Positions 45,447 to 58,048 of a stretch of DNA of 64,000 bases are shown here, piece by piece. The notes beneath the pieces are model-generated. The model was not told the DNA's origin and ran no database searches. It worked only from the letters and a program-made list of their open reading frames with translations. The translations under genes were made by a program, and so were the position numbers. The stretch is taken from NCBI RefSeq assembly GCF_036884655.1, contig NC_088340.1:3239001-3303000 (forward strand). Direction: 5' to 3'. Source of the DNA: Musa acuminata AAA Group (taxonomy: Eukaryota > Streptophyta > Magnoliopsida > Zingiberales > Musaceae). Numbering within the stretch: position 1 is the first letter of the stretch; each line of letters opens with the position of its first letter.

Positions 45447-48400
45447 ATGGACGGTCGAGATGAGACATCGACGGGTGATCACACGAGTAGCAGAGGTGAC
45501 AGCAAATCGGCGGTGGGTATGTTGCTGCCCTTTCTTGAACGCTTTCCCGCTAAGGTCTGCTCCGATTTCAATCTCGGATTAGGGCTTCCGATCCTCTGGT
45601 GACGGGTCTTTGAGGCCTCTAGTTGGTCTCGAGAAGACGCCTGTCGCATCCTCGAGCGAATCGCGAAGCGAAGCCCTCCACGATCTGGTAATCCATTCGA
45701 GGGCGTTTCCCCCACTCCACGACATCATTGTAGTTTCCGGATAGCTCTTGCAGCGCTAACTAGTCCGTAATCTTCTGATCCATTTGTAGGATAGATGGTT
45801 GATTAGCAGGAAAGTGCTGCGGATGCTTTGGATTTGTGTCGGAGTTGTTACTCGACCAGAAGATTTGGATTTTCTGATGCTCTTTTTTTTGTTGGATCTG
45901 TTTTTTCCGATGATCCTTGGAAAATTTTGTCATGGTGATTACCTTAATCTTTTTCCAGACATGAAATTTTGAGAACTAAATGACCGTATGTATCTTGAAG
46001 ACTAGTACAGGAACCGGAGGAACAGGTGATGGGAACATCTGGTACCAGGCTGCGATTCTTTGCTCCGGGAAGATTCACGTGTGGGTTTTCTTGCCGACCT
46101 CCAGCATTAGTCTCACAGTCTGCACTAGCGGTAGTGCGAAAAGGGTATGTGCTGGGACTCCAATACCATCTGGATTATAGTAGTTAGGCGGGAATGATAC
46201 TGTTCGGCGTGCTAGTTGGTCAGTCCTATACGATGATGCTTTTGCTGTAGAGAGGAGAATGTAGAATTATACATTCACTGGATCTGGGTCAAATGAAATC
46301 TTGTGTCCTAGAAAGTGACAGTAGCTTCTTTGAACGCCTTGATTCTAAGGTGTTTCTACAGAAAAATCCGATGCCAAAAGCAAGTGCTTGGTAACTTGAA
46401 GGGGCACTAGTAGTGAATAGATAAAATCCATCACATGTTGCAACTACATGCACAGGATTTGCAGGGGCCAGCAAATGGTTGTCTGCTTATAGAATTAGCA
46501 GCAAGACCTTCGGTCGGATGCATTGTAAGTGTGATACAGCCCCTGAGATTTACTTCTAGCGGTGGCTTATGGCCTCGCTAAAAGTTTATTCTCCAATGGT
46601 TGTTGATGTAAGGAGCCTGCTGTACAACCCTACTGTCTCGTATTTACTACAAGATAGTGTGGCTTATTGTCTTAGAAATAGCTACTGAAGGTCATATTTG
46701 CCTTGCAAGCTCTGTTGTGTAAACACTAATAGATCCATTCAAAGTTTTGACCGAATTAATCTGTTCTGTACATGATATTCACACCAGGAGTCTAAGATTT
46801 TCCAATCATATGAAAATTTTATTGTGCATTATTTCCTATTAAGAGCTTCCCCATTCATAAAAAAAATTGTGCAAGTGCCTGCTATAGTATAACTGTAGAT
46901 CTTATTTTGAATCAAGGCTTATAATCTACATTTGATACTAGTTTCAATATTTTGTCAAACCGATATGGTATCAGCATATCAGATAGTATACAAATCTGTA
47001 CAGCTTCTAGTACTGAAAGCATAATAGTAAAATGACTACCAATTGATGCTGAGCTGTGTACTGGTCCTCCGGATTGATAAAGGCCTCTTAGTGCATATCA
47101 GGCCAATCGGGTATTTGAAACCTTGCTTTCAATCTTTTTTTCATTCCATCCCCATACTTACTCATATGAGGTGGCTCTCTCGTGAATCTTATTTCTGCTG
47201 ACCTCACCTTTAGGCTCCCACAAGTCAGGTTTAAAAGAGAACCACTTCATATGAGAAACTCTAGAAATGGAACTTTGGTATGTGGATTTTGATCTCTTTT
47301 CTAACAAGTCCAGTGGCCCCTGGGTTAATTTTTATTGTTCTATAGATCAGGTTTAAAAGGGACCAGTTAATTGTCTTTTTAGTGCTTATATGATGGCTTG
47401 TTTCAGGAATATGTGATATGAAGGTTTTCATGGTTTTGAATAGGTGATCTTTTGTCTATGAAACTTGAAAGGCTTTCACATTGTTTTTAGATTTGGTATA
47501 TGCAGGAGATGCTACCGGTGAAGAGCCAAAATGTGAATCTGAAGCATTCGCTTTTACTTGATGTTATTTTTCTGAAATATCCTTTAGAATATCACACTAC
47601 AAAACACAACGACAAAAAATATCCTTGTAGGTGACCACAAATAGTTGGACATGTCTAATGGGTTATACAAAAGAAATGGGGGATGCTATAAGTGTTGAGG
47701 TGGTTCTTGCAGCCTATATAGCACAATTTCCCACTGTTGTCTTACAGCAAAAGCGAATTGAAATTACATCTTTATAATTTTTATTTTTAGCTTATTGTCA
47801 CTATCTCCATTTGAGTAGTAGAGAGGCATGAAGCTTGCATAAGGATCCTGCATGAAGCTTCTTGTCACTATCTCTCATCTTTGTTCTGCCTTTGTGGCCA
47901 AGAACAATAATGGCTAATTGTTTCGAGTAATTAATTGCTGCCGCCGAAGCAAATCTATCAGATCCATTTCTCTTATGTTTTTTCATTTACTATTTTAGTG
48001 GCTAAAATTGATTCGAGTTTGAGACTCTAGTCATCTGATGACCGCGGCAGATGGTCATGCAAAATGAGACCCTTGAGCAATGAAAACCTAGATGCTCTAA
48101 TGATGTACCTCCTTGAAGACTGAAAAGTCTGGAAACTCTTGGTACATGAAGCGTTGGATTTCCTATAGCACATATGTAAGGCTGCACAAAGCTGCTCTGT
48201 GACCAGATTGTATTGTCACCATCTGGAACAATGCAAGTCACCAGTAGTGAAGAGGTTATTTTTTGAAAAAAATTGAGAAGATCTGTCTAATTGATTGATA
48301 TTTTTTGCTTTGCCCTATATACTACTTCATACTCAACACAAGCATCATGATGTTTTGGCTCAAAGGTGCTTATAATCCTTGTAGGATTGAAGATATTTAT

Positions 48401-49656
48401 CATTATTCCATAGGTCAGATTAAGAAAACAACAGTTATTTATAGATTGCTTTGTTCTTTTTACCATTGAAAATATTTAATATGGTCACACATGGTTGATA
48501 GCTCTAGATTGTCTTTTTTCTTGTCTGTAAATTTATTTTTCTTCCAATTGTTTCTTTTGTATATGGAGGGGGCCTGACTGTTGAATTCCAATCATATCTT
48601 TGGAACATTGTTTTACAGTTTATGTTGTCTTCTTCTGAATAATTGATTTGGATTGGCAAATCTGTATCCATATTCATCAGAGCGGCAAAACCTTTTCCAT
48701 AGTGGATAATGAAATTTTAAGTGAGAACCACTGACAAGATCTTTAGCGGCCAAAGAAACTGTTTGACACCAGATCTGTACACATCATATATTTGAGATTT
48801 TATTTGCTAAGGCTGTATTGAAATATTGAAAATGACTGCTGCCTCAAACTTCGGGTAATTGTTCTTGATCAGTCTACTTTTCCTTGAGATGATTAGTTTG
48901 CTTGCTAAAGCAATATGCTGATGCTTCTTTTTGTCAACTTAAGTTTTGCACATCAATCAATTTGTTTCAAAGTTCAGCTTGATGTGTTGATATACATACT
49001 ATCTTATGATATCAGACCTATAAATTTTATTTTGTTCGTAACACAAAATTCCCATGTTTAGTACTTAAAAAATGTAAGTTGGTGATGCTGACATAGTTTT
49101 AGGTTGAAATGCCCTTAAAAATCATATGTAGCAGCCTTTTGCAGTTCATATTATGTCACTGTTTGATCGGTGTTTCCTATTAAACATCAGGTTTTTGATA
49201 CTGTGTTGGCCATCCACCTACAACCTAGCAGCTGATGCTGAACATTTCCGAAACTCCCAAGCACAACGGTCCTCCTGTCTCAGAATGGCTATGGGATGCC
49301 ATTTGTGGTTGTGCCGCAACCATCAAGGTAATGCCTTCTAGATGTTTACAACAGCTGTTTACCTCACTATCACTTGATCTTAAGGTTTGCCAAATAGCTT
49401 TATGCCGACTTTGCAAAGCCATGGAAAAAGTGACAATGTCGTGATGCTCAGGAAACTCATCAAGGACCAAATCTTTTGCAGAGGGGACCGGTGATGCATA
49501 TCTCCACGGTAGCTGTTGATGATGATGTTAATCCATGCACTCCATCATCCGTCGCCATCCTGGAATGGCACTGGAGGAGGCCCCCGCGGTACGTGGAAAT
49601 GAAGTGTATCAGCAGTAGTTGTCGTTTTCATTCATATGCTTGTTGTGAGCTGGATT
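45447..49656 (+). other. Possible multi-exon gene, unidentified
   Basis: The region has several exon-like pieces on the plus strand. 45447 is an ATG followed by a hydrophilic frame (MDGRDETSTGDHTSSRGDSK...) that reaches a donor-like GCG|GTGGGT at 45512, or continues to a TGA at 45602. About 45996-46178 is open with GGTGDGNIWYQAA. 49231-49327 lies between an acceptor-like CCTAGCAG and ATCAAG|GTAATG and encodes ISETPKHNGPPVSEWLWDA. 49484-49656 is open after CTTTTGCAG and ends with a TGA. I could not join them into one verified protein and recognise no family. It may be a real gene, a pseudogene or a noncoding transcript. Confidence 0.25.
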
Positions 49657-50898
49657 GAGATGAGGCTGATGATTTAAGCAAAAAGGCCTCGCGTAGGGGC
49701 ACTTGGAAGAATCTGATCCACTCCCACCAATCCGATTCTCTCGTAGCCTAGGAGCTACAACACCAGGCAAGCGCCTATGAGTTGGTGGAATCTGAACCGT
49801 CCGTCTTGAAAGGTACACATGATGGACGGTCGGGATCCACCCCAATTTGATGGAACTAGGATTCTTGCATCTTTTTCTTTATGCGCATCGCCTTCCCCTG
49901 GTAGTATGAGGTGCCAGCTATCGGGTTTCTAGGCTGTGAGAAGGTAGTGGGCTCAACACAACTTGGTTCATTTTGCCGACATATCTATCAAGGATTTTGG
50001 TTACGTGAAGTAATGCGATGCACACCTCAGATCAATGGGCAAAGTGATGAATCATCATCTTTCTTTCTTTTATTGCGTCTTCTGTCACTTGTAATTACAC
50101 AAATTTGTAGAAAAACTATAATATTAAAATTAGTGCAATTTCATATGCAAGCTTCAAAATATATAAATATTTCATTTCCACTAGATGCAATTATATATCC
50201 TTGATTATTCGTGCGAATTATCTAACTCTATGTATTCTTTTAATCAGGGCTGAAGACTGCTTTAAGATTTTACAATGCGTGAACTGCAGAATGATTGTCC
50301 TGTTTCTGATATGGACATTCCTCAGCTCGCGATGTCTTGTCATCGGTCATGGTTTCTTTTGAACAGGCTTCGATTGGGTATATTATATTCATATCTCAGA
50401 GAACAAAACAGGTCAGTACTTTTTGTTTCCTTAATGTTCTACCCTATTCAAAGTGGAGTATTTATTTACTTGTTTTGGCTAGAATTGCACTATTTAGATT
50501 AATTAAATGATACCAGAAGCTTTTTTTTAATGACTTAAATAACCTAATATCATTTTTCCTTGCGTGCTGGTTGCGTATGTTTATTAGCTTTATATTAGCT
50601 TTATATGGTTATTATTATGTCTATTGTGTATGTTTACATGCTTCTTATTTGTAGTGGCACACTTGTTCGAATAATCATGAAACAAAATCACGCAAATCCT
50701 TGCCTGCTGATTAATCTAAATTTTTTGGGTTTATACTCTTCATCCCGATGCATTCAAGTCTTTAGTAGTACAGAGTGATCTATATATATCTATTAATCTT
50801 CTTAAATTTCACATGAAGTTGAAGATCATATGCGTCTTCGTCTATGTCCACTCACGCAACTTCTACTTGAACACCTTAACTTGTCCTGTCTTGATATG
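49657..50898. other. Intergenic region before the copia element
   Basis: AT-rich sequence with only short, unconvincing open frames (for example 50275-50502). No motif or repeat that I can name. Confidence 0.4.
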
Positions 50899-51263
50899 TG
50901 GTGGGAAAAACATGTTAAAGCGGAATAATTCTTTCTCTCTTTGTGTATCAAAATAGGTTTTTTATCAAAATACCAACTTGATATCCAAATGCAAATATTA
51001 ACCAGCATAGCATAAACAATAGAGCAAAAAATAAATCACACAGTGAGACCAAATCTTTTAATGTGGAAAACCCAATGTGGGAAAAACCACGGGACCGTAG
51101 TCCACCTCAAACTTCCACTATCAATAATAATGATAACGAGTTTACAGTAGGTCTTCTCTAGAATAACTAGAGCATCAGAATAACATTAAGATCATAGATC
51201 TTGGCTCAAGAAAAGCATGTCTTTATCATGTCGGATGGATCTCCTCAAAAAAGAATTCTAAGT
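50899..51263 (-). repeat. Remnant 3' LTR of the copia element
   Basis: Matches the distal half of the 5' LTR (the part with AACAATAGAGCAAAA, CAATGTGGGAAAAACCACGG, and TCTTGGCTCAAGAAAAGCAT) and stops abruptly after GAATTCTAAGT, where coding-region sequence begins. The TGTTGGGTCC start is missing. Confidence 0.85.
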
Positions 51264-52376
51264 ATATATTTCCTGTTTCAAGCCCGATTCCTGTAGAAAC
51301 TTTTTCATCCATAAAGTTTCCTTACAGGCTTCAGTAACTGCTATGTATTCTGCTTATGTGGTTGATAGAGCAACACATTTCTGTAACTTAGACTGCCAAG
51401 AGACTGCTCCTCCTGCAAATGTTATTAAGAATCCCGAAGTGGACTTCCTGGAATCAGTATCACCTGCCATGTCTGCATATGTGTAACCTTATAACACAGG
51501 TTCATCACTGCCAAAACATAAACACAACCTAGAAGTACCTCTTAGATATCTTAATATCCATTTCACTACTGCCCAATGTTCCTTTCCAGGATTTGAGAGA
51601 AATCGGCTGACAACTCCAACTGCATGAGCAATATCTGGCCTAGTACAAACCATATTATACATCAAACTGCCTACTGCAGATGAGTAAAGCACTCTGGACA
51701 TTTCTTCTTTTTCTTTCTCACTTGTAGGATATTGTTTCGAACTAAGCTTGAAATGACCTGCAAGTGGGGAACAAACTAGTTTGGCTTTACTCAAGTTGAA
51801 TCTTTCAAGAACATTTTCAATATAAGTCTCCTTAGATAGCCAAATCTTCTTTTTCTTCCTATCACGAAAAATTTTCATGCCAAGTATTTGTTTCACCGAT
51901 CCCAAGTCTTTCATGGCAAAAGACTTACTTAGCTCTTTTTTAAGCTTTCCAATTTTTTCAATATCATGGCCAACAATCAGCATATCATCAACATATAGTA
52001 GTAAAATAATAAAATCATCATATGAAAATTTCTTCATAAACACATAATGATCAGATGTGGTTCTATCATACCCTTGGCTCATCATAAAGGAATCAAACTT
52101 CTTATACCATTGTATAGGTGCCTGTTTGAGTCCATATAAGCTTTTCCTAAGCTTACATACAAGATTTTCTTTTCCCTTGACTTTGAAACCTTTTGGTTGC
52201 TCCATGTAAATTTCTTCTAAATCACCATGAAGAAATGATGTTTTTACATCAAGTTGCTCAACTTCTAAATTCAAGCGAGCAGGCAAACCAAGAACAACTC
52301 GGATAGAGGACATTTTCACAACCGGAGAAAATATTTCTTCAAAGTCAATACCTTTCTTCTGACTGAATCCTTTCAC
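51264..52376 (-). pseudogene. copia reverse transcriptase and RNase H, broken
   Basis: The frame 52376-51489 has the copia reverse transcriptase: FEEIFSPVVKMSSIRVVL, QLDVKTSFLHGDLEEIYMEQ, LYGLKQAPIQWYKK and the catalytic LLLYVDDMLIVG. RNase H follows (DTDSRKSTSGFLITFAGGAV, ALSTT, AEYIA, EACKE). Two in-frame stops interrupt it: one just after DEPVL and one in place of the Glu of STTEAEY. Upstream of 52376 the frame is closed as well, so the polyprotein is broken. Confidence 0.9.
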
Positions 52377-53435
52377 AACTAGTCATGCCTTGTATCTCTA
52401 TTGTGAGCTATTACCTTCAGTCTTCAATTTGTAAACCCACTTATTCTTGAGAGCTTTCTTCTCTTTAGGCAACTTTACCAAGTCATAGGTGTAGTTCTCA
52501 AGCAAGGATCTCATCTCTTCTTACATGGCTTTAACCCACTCGTTCTTATTCTCATGTAGAATAGCTTCTTGGTAAGTTTCTGGCTCTCCCCCGTCAGTAA
52601 GCATAACATACTCATGTGGAGGATATCTGATAGAGGGTTGTCGCTCTCTAGTGGATCTTCTCAATAGAATCTCAATTGGTGGTGGAGGTAGCTGTTTAGT
52701 TGGTTCAGCATCATCAACTGTAGGTGTATCATCACTGGTATTCTCATCGCAATCTTCTTGTTCATCTCCCCCATGATCATCATGAACTACAGGTGAAGTA
52801 ACTGGACCCAAACTCCAAGGAATATAAATAGAGGTTTCTGGCTTCTCAACATTTTCACCATCATCAAATAATTAGTCTTCAAGAAACATAACATCTCTGC
52901 TTCTAATAATCTTCTTGTTCACTTGATCCCATAATCTGTACCCAACTCTTCATGACCATATCCCAAGAAGATACATGCTTTTGCTTTACTATCAAGCTTG
53001 GACCTCTCATCTTTGGGAATATGAACAAATGCTTTACACCCAAAGACTTTTAAGTGATTATAAGATATATCTTTTCCTCTCTATACTCTCCGGAACATCA
53101 CCTTGCAGAGGAACTGATGGAGAAAGATTTATCAGGTCAACTGTAGTTCTCATAGCCTCCCCCCAAAATGACTTTGGTAACTTGGTGTGGGAAAGCATAC
53201 ACCTAATCCTTTCTTCAATGGTTCTATTCATTCTTTCTACCACACCGTTCTGCTGAGGAGTTTTAGGAATTGTTTTCTCAAGCCTGATACCATGGAACCT
53301 GCAATAATTCTCAAAAGGACCCTTGTACTCGTCACCATTATCTGATCGAATACACTTTAGTTTTCTGTCAGTTTCTCTTTCAACACTGACATGAAACTCT
53401 TTGAAAACATCGAGTACCTGGTCTTTAGATTTCAA
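52377..53435 (-). pseudogene. copia integrase core and linker, broken
   Basis: 53435-53058 reads as the second half of the integrase core: CIRSDNGDEYKGPFENYC, then IPKTPQQNGVVERMNRTIEE with the catalytic Glu, and ARML-type and SFWGEA motifs. 52811-52521 is the acidic, variable linker (DDHGGDEQEDCDENTSDD) ending in the RRSTRERQPSIRYPP phrase that precedes copia reverse transcriptase. Stops and shifts separate the pieces. Confidence 0.85.
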
Positions 53436-53444
53436 AGCAAAAGC

Positions 53445-54199
53445 TCACACTTTTCTAGAATAGTCATCAATAAAAGTAACAAAATAAAGAGCACCTCCAA
53501 GAGTTCTAGTTTGCATAGTACAAACATCAGTATGAACTAAATAAATAACATCTGATCTTCTAGATGATGGATATGTCTGAAATGCAACTCTATGTGTTTT
53601 TCCAACTAAGTAATGATCACAAGATTTAAGAGATGTACCTTGCAACTCTGGTAAGAACTGCTTTCTAGCAAGAGTTTGAAGTCCCTTATCATTGATATGT
53701 CCAAGCCTCTTGTGCCAAAGATCTATACTTTCACCTTTTCGAATTGTATTAATCTCTCCTTTGTGTAGCTTAGCTTCCATGACATAAAAAGAGTTAATCT
53801 TCTTTCCTTTTGTCACAATTAGAGAACATTTAGTGAGTTTCCATTTACTTTCACCAAAATAGTGTGTAAAGCCCTCATCATCAAGTCTACCTGTAGATAT
53901 CAAGTTAAGACGAATATCTGGAACATGCCTTACATCTTTGAGTATTAATTTGCTCCCAATACTGGTCTCAAGCAAATATCTTCAATACCCACAATTTTAG
54001 ATGTACCATTGTTTCCCATTCTTACATTACCAAAATCACCAACAGTGTAAGATATAAAGAAATCACCATGAGAAGTGACATAAAATGAAGCACCAGAGTC
54101 AATTACCCAATTACTGTCCTGAGCTACAAGGCTAACACAACCTTCATCACAGATTAGTGATATTACCTTCAGCAGTAATTGTATTGGTCTCTTTCTCAT
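53445..54199 (-). pseudogene. copia protease and integrase N-terminal part, broken
   Basis: 54199-53945 contains the retroviral-type aspartic protease motif WVIDSGASFYVT. 53975-53445 contains the integrase zinc-binding region (LWHKRLGHINDKGLQTLARK... ) and the first catalytic region HTDV... FIDDYSRKV. The second Cys of the HHCC motif reads Tyr (SCDHYLVGK instead of a CDHC-type pair). A frame change separates the two. Confidence 0.85.
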
Positions 54200-54215
54200 T
54201 TTTCTTCATTTCATT

Positions 54216-54989
54216 CTATTCTCGCTTCCAAAACCTACACTCTTTCTTCATGTGACCTGGCCTGTTACAGTGAAAACATTTGATATCTTTTCTAGACTTG
54301 GATCTTCCTCTATATCCATGTGGATTTCTGATATGACTTCTTCCACGTCTTTCTTGTTTTTTAGTAACAAATGCACCAGAAGAAGATTCACCCTGTTCTT
54401 TCCTTCTGTCATCTTTATTTAGCAAACTGTCTTTAACCATATCTATAGTTAGTGTCCCTTCTGGCGTGGAGTTACAAATAGTCACCACATACGTTTTCCA
54501 ACTTTCTAGTAAAGAGCTAAGAAGTAATAATCCTTGCATCTCATCATCTATATTCATTTTCATAGCAACCAACTTGTTTGCAAGACTCTGAAATAGGCTT
54601 ATGTGCTCAACAATGTTACCACCATCTTTATACTTCAAATTTACAAGCCTTCTGAGGAGAGAAATTCTATTTTCCACTATCTTTTTCGCAAAGAGGTTTT
54701 CTAACCTTTGCCAAACAATATCAGCTTTGGTTTCATCTCAAATATGCTCATGTAAGTTTATATCCATCCATTTTCTAATATAGGCAATAGCTTTTCTATG
54801 TTGAACTTCCCATTCTTCATCGTCTATAGTAGAAGGTTTATCTTTAACCATTATAGGCTTATACAAATCTTTGCAATATAACAAATCTTCCATCAGACGC
54901 CTCCAAGTGAAATAATTTGATGAGTTCAATTTAATCATACCATCTGACTGCTCAATTTCAATCAAACAAGAAAAACTAGCACAAAACAA
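54216..54989 (-). pseudogene. copia gag, broken
   Basis: Reads NYFTWRRLMEDLLYCKDLYKP, then LLRRLVNLKYKDGGNIVEHI, a basic region, and the zinc knuckle CFHCNRPGHMKKEC (CX2CX4HX4C). A stop at about 54737 (TGA where a CGA is expected, ...HEHI*DETKA) splits the frame. The knuckle is complete. Confidence 0.85.
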
Positions 54990-54995
54990 TCTGAT

Positions 54996-55007
54996 GCTCT
55001 AATACCA
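54996..55007 (-). other. Primer-binding site of the copia element
   Basis: On the minus strand TGGTATTAGAGC lies one base after the 5' LTR end. It differs by one base from TGGTATCAGAGC, the usual site complementary to the 3' end of initiator methionine tRNA in copia elements. Confidence 0.85.
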
Positions 55008-55008
55008 C

Positions 55009-55660
55009 TGGTTGGGAAAAACCTGTTAAAGCGGAATAATTCTTTCCCTCTTTGTGTATCAAAATAGGCTTCTCATCAAAATACCAGCACAACATAAACA
55101 ATAGAGCAAAAAATCAATCACACAGTGAGACTAAATCTTTTAACGAGGAAAACTCAATGTGGGAAAAACCACGGGATCGTAGTCCTCCTCAAACTTCCAC
55201 TATCAATAATAATGATAACGGGTTTACAGTAGGTCTTCTCTAGAATAACTAGAGGATCAAAATAACATCAAGATCATAGATCTTGGCTCAAGAAAAGCAT
55301 ATCTTCATCATGTAGGATAGATCTCCTCAAAAGAGAATTCTAGGTCTCACAGAATATATATCGCAGGAAAGTACCTTAGAGAGGGTAAACTGTAGATCAA
55401 CATCGTTAGGATTGTAGAGTTTGCTGTAAAGATTCTCCACATAAAATTTGGGTTGAAACTGACAACGTTTGGCCATCTATCGTCATGTAGAAAAATCAGA
55501 AACCTAATCTTTCTCTCTTTATTTCTCTCTCTTCTTTCCTACAAGTTGTAATCTGATCTATTTTCCTCACTTTCTCTCTCCTCTTTTTAATTTTTTTCAT
55601 TTGTTGATTTAGGCTTAATAGGCCCGATTGTCCAAGTCCACATATGGGCTGGACCCAACA
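55009..55660 (-). repeat. 5' LTR of the copia element
   Basis: Read on the minus strand it starts TGTTGGGTCCAGCCCATATG and ends TTTTTCCCAACCA, 652 bp, immediately before the primer-binding site. It has a CT-rich (plus-strand) tract at about 55500-55610. Confidence 0.88.
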
Positions 55661-55722
55661 ATTGATGGTGGAGGTAGCTGTTCAATTGGTACAGCCCGCC
55701 ATATGAGTTGGAGGGGGAGAAT

Positions 55723-56336
55723 TGTTGGGTCCAGCCCATATGTAGGTTTAGATAATTGGGCTTATTGAGAGAGAAGATGAGGAAAATAGATCAGATTGCA
55801 GCGTGCATAGAAAAGATGAGAGAAAATAGAGAGAGAAAGATTAAGTTTCTGAGTTTTCTGCTTAACGATGGTGGCCAAACGTTGTCAGTTTCAGCCCAAA
55901 TTTTATGTGGAGAATCCTTGCAGCAAACTCTACAATCCTAACGATGTTGATCTACAGTTTACCCTCTCAAAGGTACTTTCCTGCGATATATATTCTGTGA
56001 GACCTAGAATTCTCTTTTGAGGAGATCCATCCTACATGATGAAGATATGCTTTTCTTGAGCCAAGATCTATGATCTTGATGTTATTCTAATCCTCTAGTT
56101 ATTTTAAAGAAGACCCACTGTAAACTCGTTATCATTATTATTGATAGTGGAAGTTTGAGGTGGACTACGGTCCCATGGTTTTTCTCACATTGGATTTTCC
56201 ACGTTAAAAGATCTCACCGTGTGATTGATTTTTTGCTCTATTGTTTATGCTGTGCTAGTTGATATTTGCATTTGGATATCAAGTTGATATTTTGATGTTA
56301 AACCTATTTTGATAAAAAAAAAGGAAAGAATTATTC
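55723..56336 (+). repeat. Second LTR of the same family in opposite orientation
   Basis: Starts TGTTGGGTCCAGCCCATATG at 55723 and follows the 5' LTR of the neighbouring element in inverted orientation, ending near GGAAAGAATTATTC (56336), short of the full LTR end. A polypurine tract GGAGGGGGAGA precedes it directly (55710-55720), marking it as a 3' LTR of a second, plus-strand element of which nothing else remains. Confidence 0.85.
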
Positions 56337-58048
56337 AGCTTGTCGTCCTTGACACTAAGCGTGGACTTTGTTAGGTTGAGGAACTAAATTAAACCTCCAA
56401 CACCGAAGAAAAGTTTAGAGGCCTCATTCGTTTGCCTAAACGTTGACACTTAGAAGTCCAATAGGGCGTCTTGAGATACTGTCCGGTGTGTGTGTATAAT
56501 TTTTTTGAAATGGACAAGGCAACAGGGCTTTCGAGGTACGAACCGTGGAAACATTAAACAAATTAGAAGAAGGATGTAGCGGTTTGTGTGTCTCATGGCG
56601 AATGAGGTGAAACTTGGATAGGCGTTTCTTTGGGATTAGCCTGACACTGTGTACTGGCTTTCACATGGGATTGTGAGAGGATTCAGACTTTTTTGCTTAT
56701 TATCATGTCATTCCATTTCCAGTATTCATCGACTAATTTATCCGTGAACTCTTAAGGGCAGTGGAAAATTAGTATTTATTTTAGATCCAACGACATGATT
56801 TAGGGTTTAGAGTTTACCATTTAGCTATAATATAATTTTGTTGATCAATATATAGCAAATAGACGCCGTTGTAGATCTTAAAAGTGTTTTTACATATTCT
56901 GTTTTTGTATTTCTTAAAGATTTGATTGGGTGACTAACAATCAAATCCTTAATGTAGCATAAGTGTAGATCATGAGTTTGAATGTTGTAGTTATTTTTTT
57001 CAGTGTTCAATTAAAAATTTTCTACTTTTTTTTTCATGACATAGACTTAGTTTTCGTTTACACATCAGACCTAACCAACTTAGTTGTGAGAGGAGATATT
57101 AAAACATATATTGAGTCATATCCTCATAGCTCTCATAGCATTTTGAAGATTTAATTATGCGATCGTAAAGCTCATATGCTTAGGTTGGAAAATACCCACC
57201 CCAATATATACTTCTAACAGTATTGATCTACACAAACCCTTGTAAGCCAAGTTACTCGATAGAGTCCAAATGCAGTGGTAAAACGTGTGAATATAAGCTA
57301 TGTTCCAACCAGTGACACGGGTTGATAAGTTGTTCTGCAAACTTAACGTCAACTTCATGTATACCTTCAAAGCAAGAAAGGAGTTGTGTATCATTAATGG
57401 AATCTCTAGTACATCAGAAGTGGGTATCAGCCACTTCTCTAAGTATCATTCATGGAATCTTTAACTTAGTACATCGAGGGTGGGTACCAGCTACTTGTAG
57501 CTTGAGATGCATGCGCGCACACCACCTGAACACAGATAAAGGAGAGAGTGAGAGGAAGGAAGGCAAATCCCTCTGCCCAACCTCTCGCTTTTGTATGGGA
57601 TTCTCCGCTTCCTTCAGCTTTCCGCAGCCCACCACGTCGCGTCCACCTCTCATCCTCTCTCTCCTCTCTCGTGGAGGAATCATCCCGTCCCCACTCCTTT
57701 TGTTTCTTCTCTTTTCCTTTTTCACATTGCATGCAGAGTTCAATGATATCCTATCACTTTATCCTGCCTGCTACTGCTGCAACCTTTGCTGCCATGAATG
57801 AAACGTTGGGATTAGATTTGGGATTGCGCGAGCATTTGCTATATCGGGCACCGTCTGATCCTCTTTGAGGAGGATCAGATGAACCAGGTTTTCATCAGGC
57901 GGTGCTGGTGATTTCTACCACCCCCAACTTTTTCAGGTTTTGGGTCCACTCGCTTCAGCTGTTTGCCAGGTATCTTAAGAGTCGTGCTACCTCGACAATC
58001 CATCGAACAGTTGCTACTCAACATCTTTTAACTTATACATGGTGTAGT
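56337..58048. other. Intergenic region with a small tandem duplication
   Basis: No gene is recognised. 57387-57440 and 57443-57500 are two imperfect copies of a roughly 55-base unit (GTATCATTMATGGAATCT...TAGTACATCR...GTGGGTAYCAGC). An open frame of about 159 codons at 57322-57801 spans it but has no motif. A CT-rich stretch around 57640-57720 explains the open frames. Confidence 0.45.

Larger units (their letters stand above)
50899..55660 (-). mobile_element. Decayed Ty1/copia LTR retrotransposon
   Basis: Minus-strand order is 5' LTR (55660-55009), primer-binding site, gag, protease, integrase, reverse transcriptase, RNase H, remnant 3' LTR (about 51263-50899). This is the copia order, with integrase before reverse transcriptase. 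The internal frames carry stops and shifts throughout, so it cannot make its proteins. The 3' end lost the last part of the internal region and the first part of the 3' LTR. No matching target-site duplication is visible (ATATG at the 3' end, ATTGA beyond the 5' LTR). Confidence 0.93.

Noticed and set aside
57322..57868. Plus-strand frames of 159 and 106 codons
   Set aside because: They run through a tandem duplication and a CT-rich tract and have no family resemblance.
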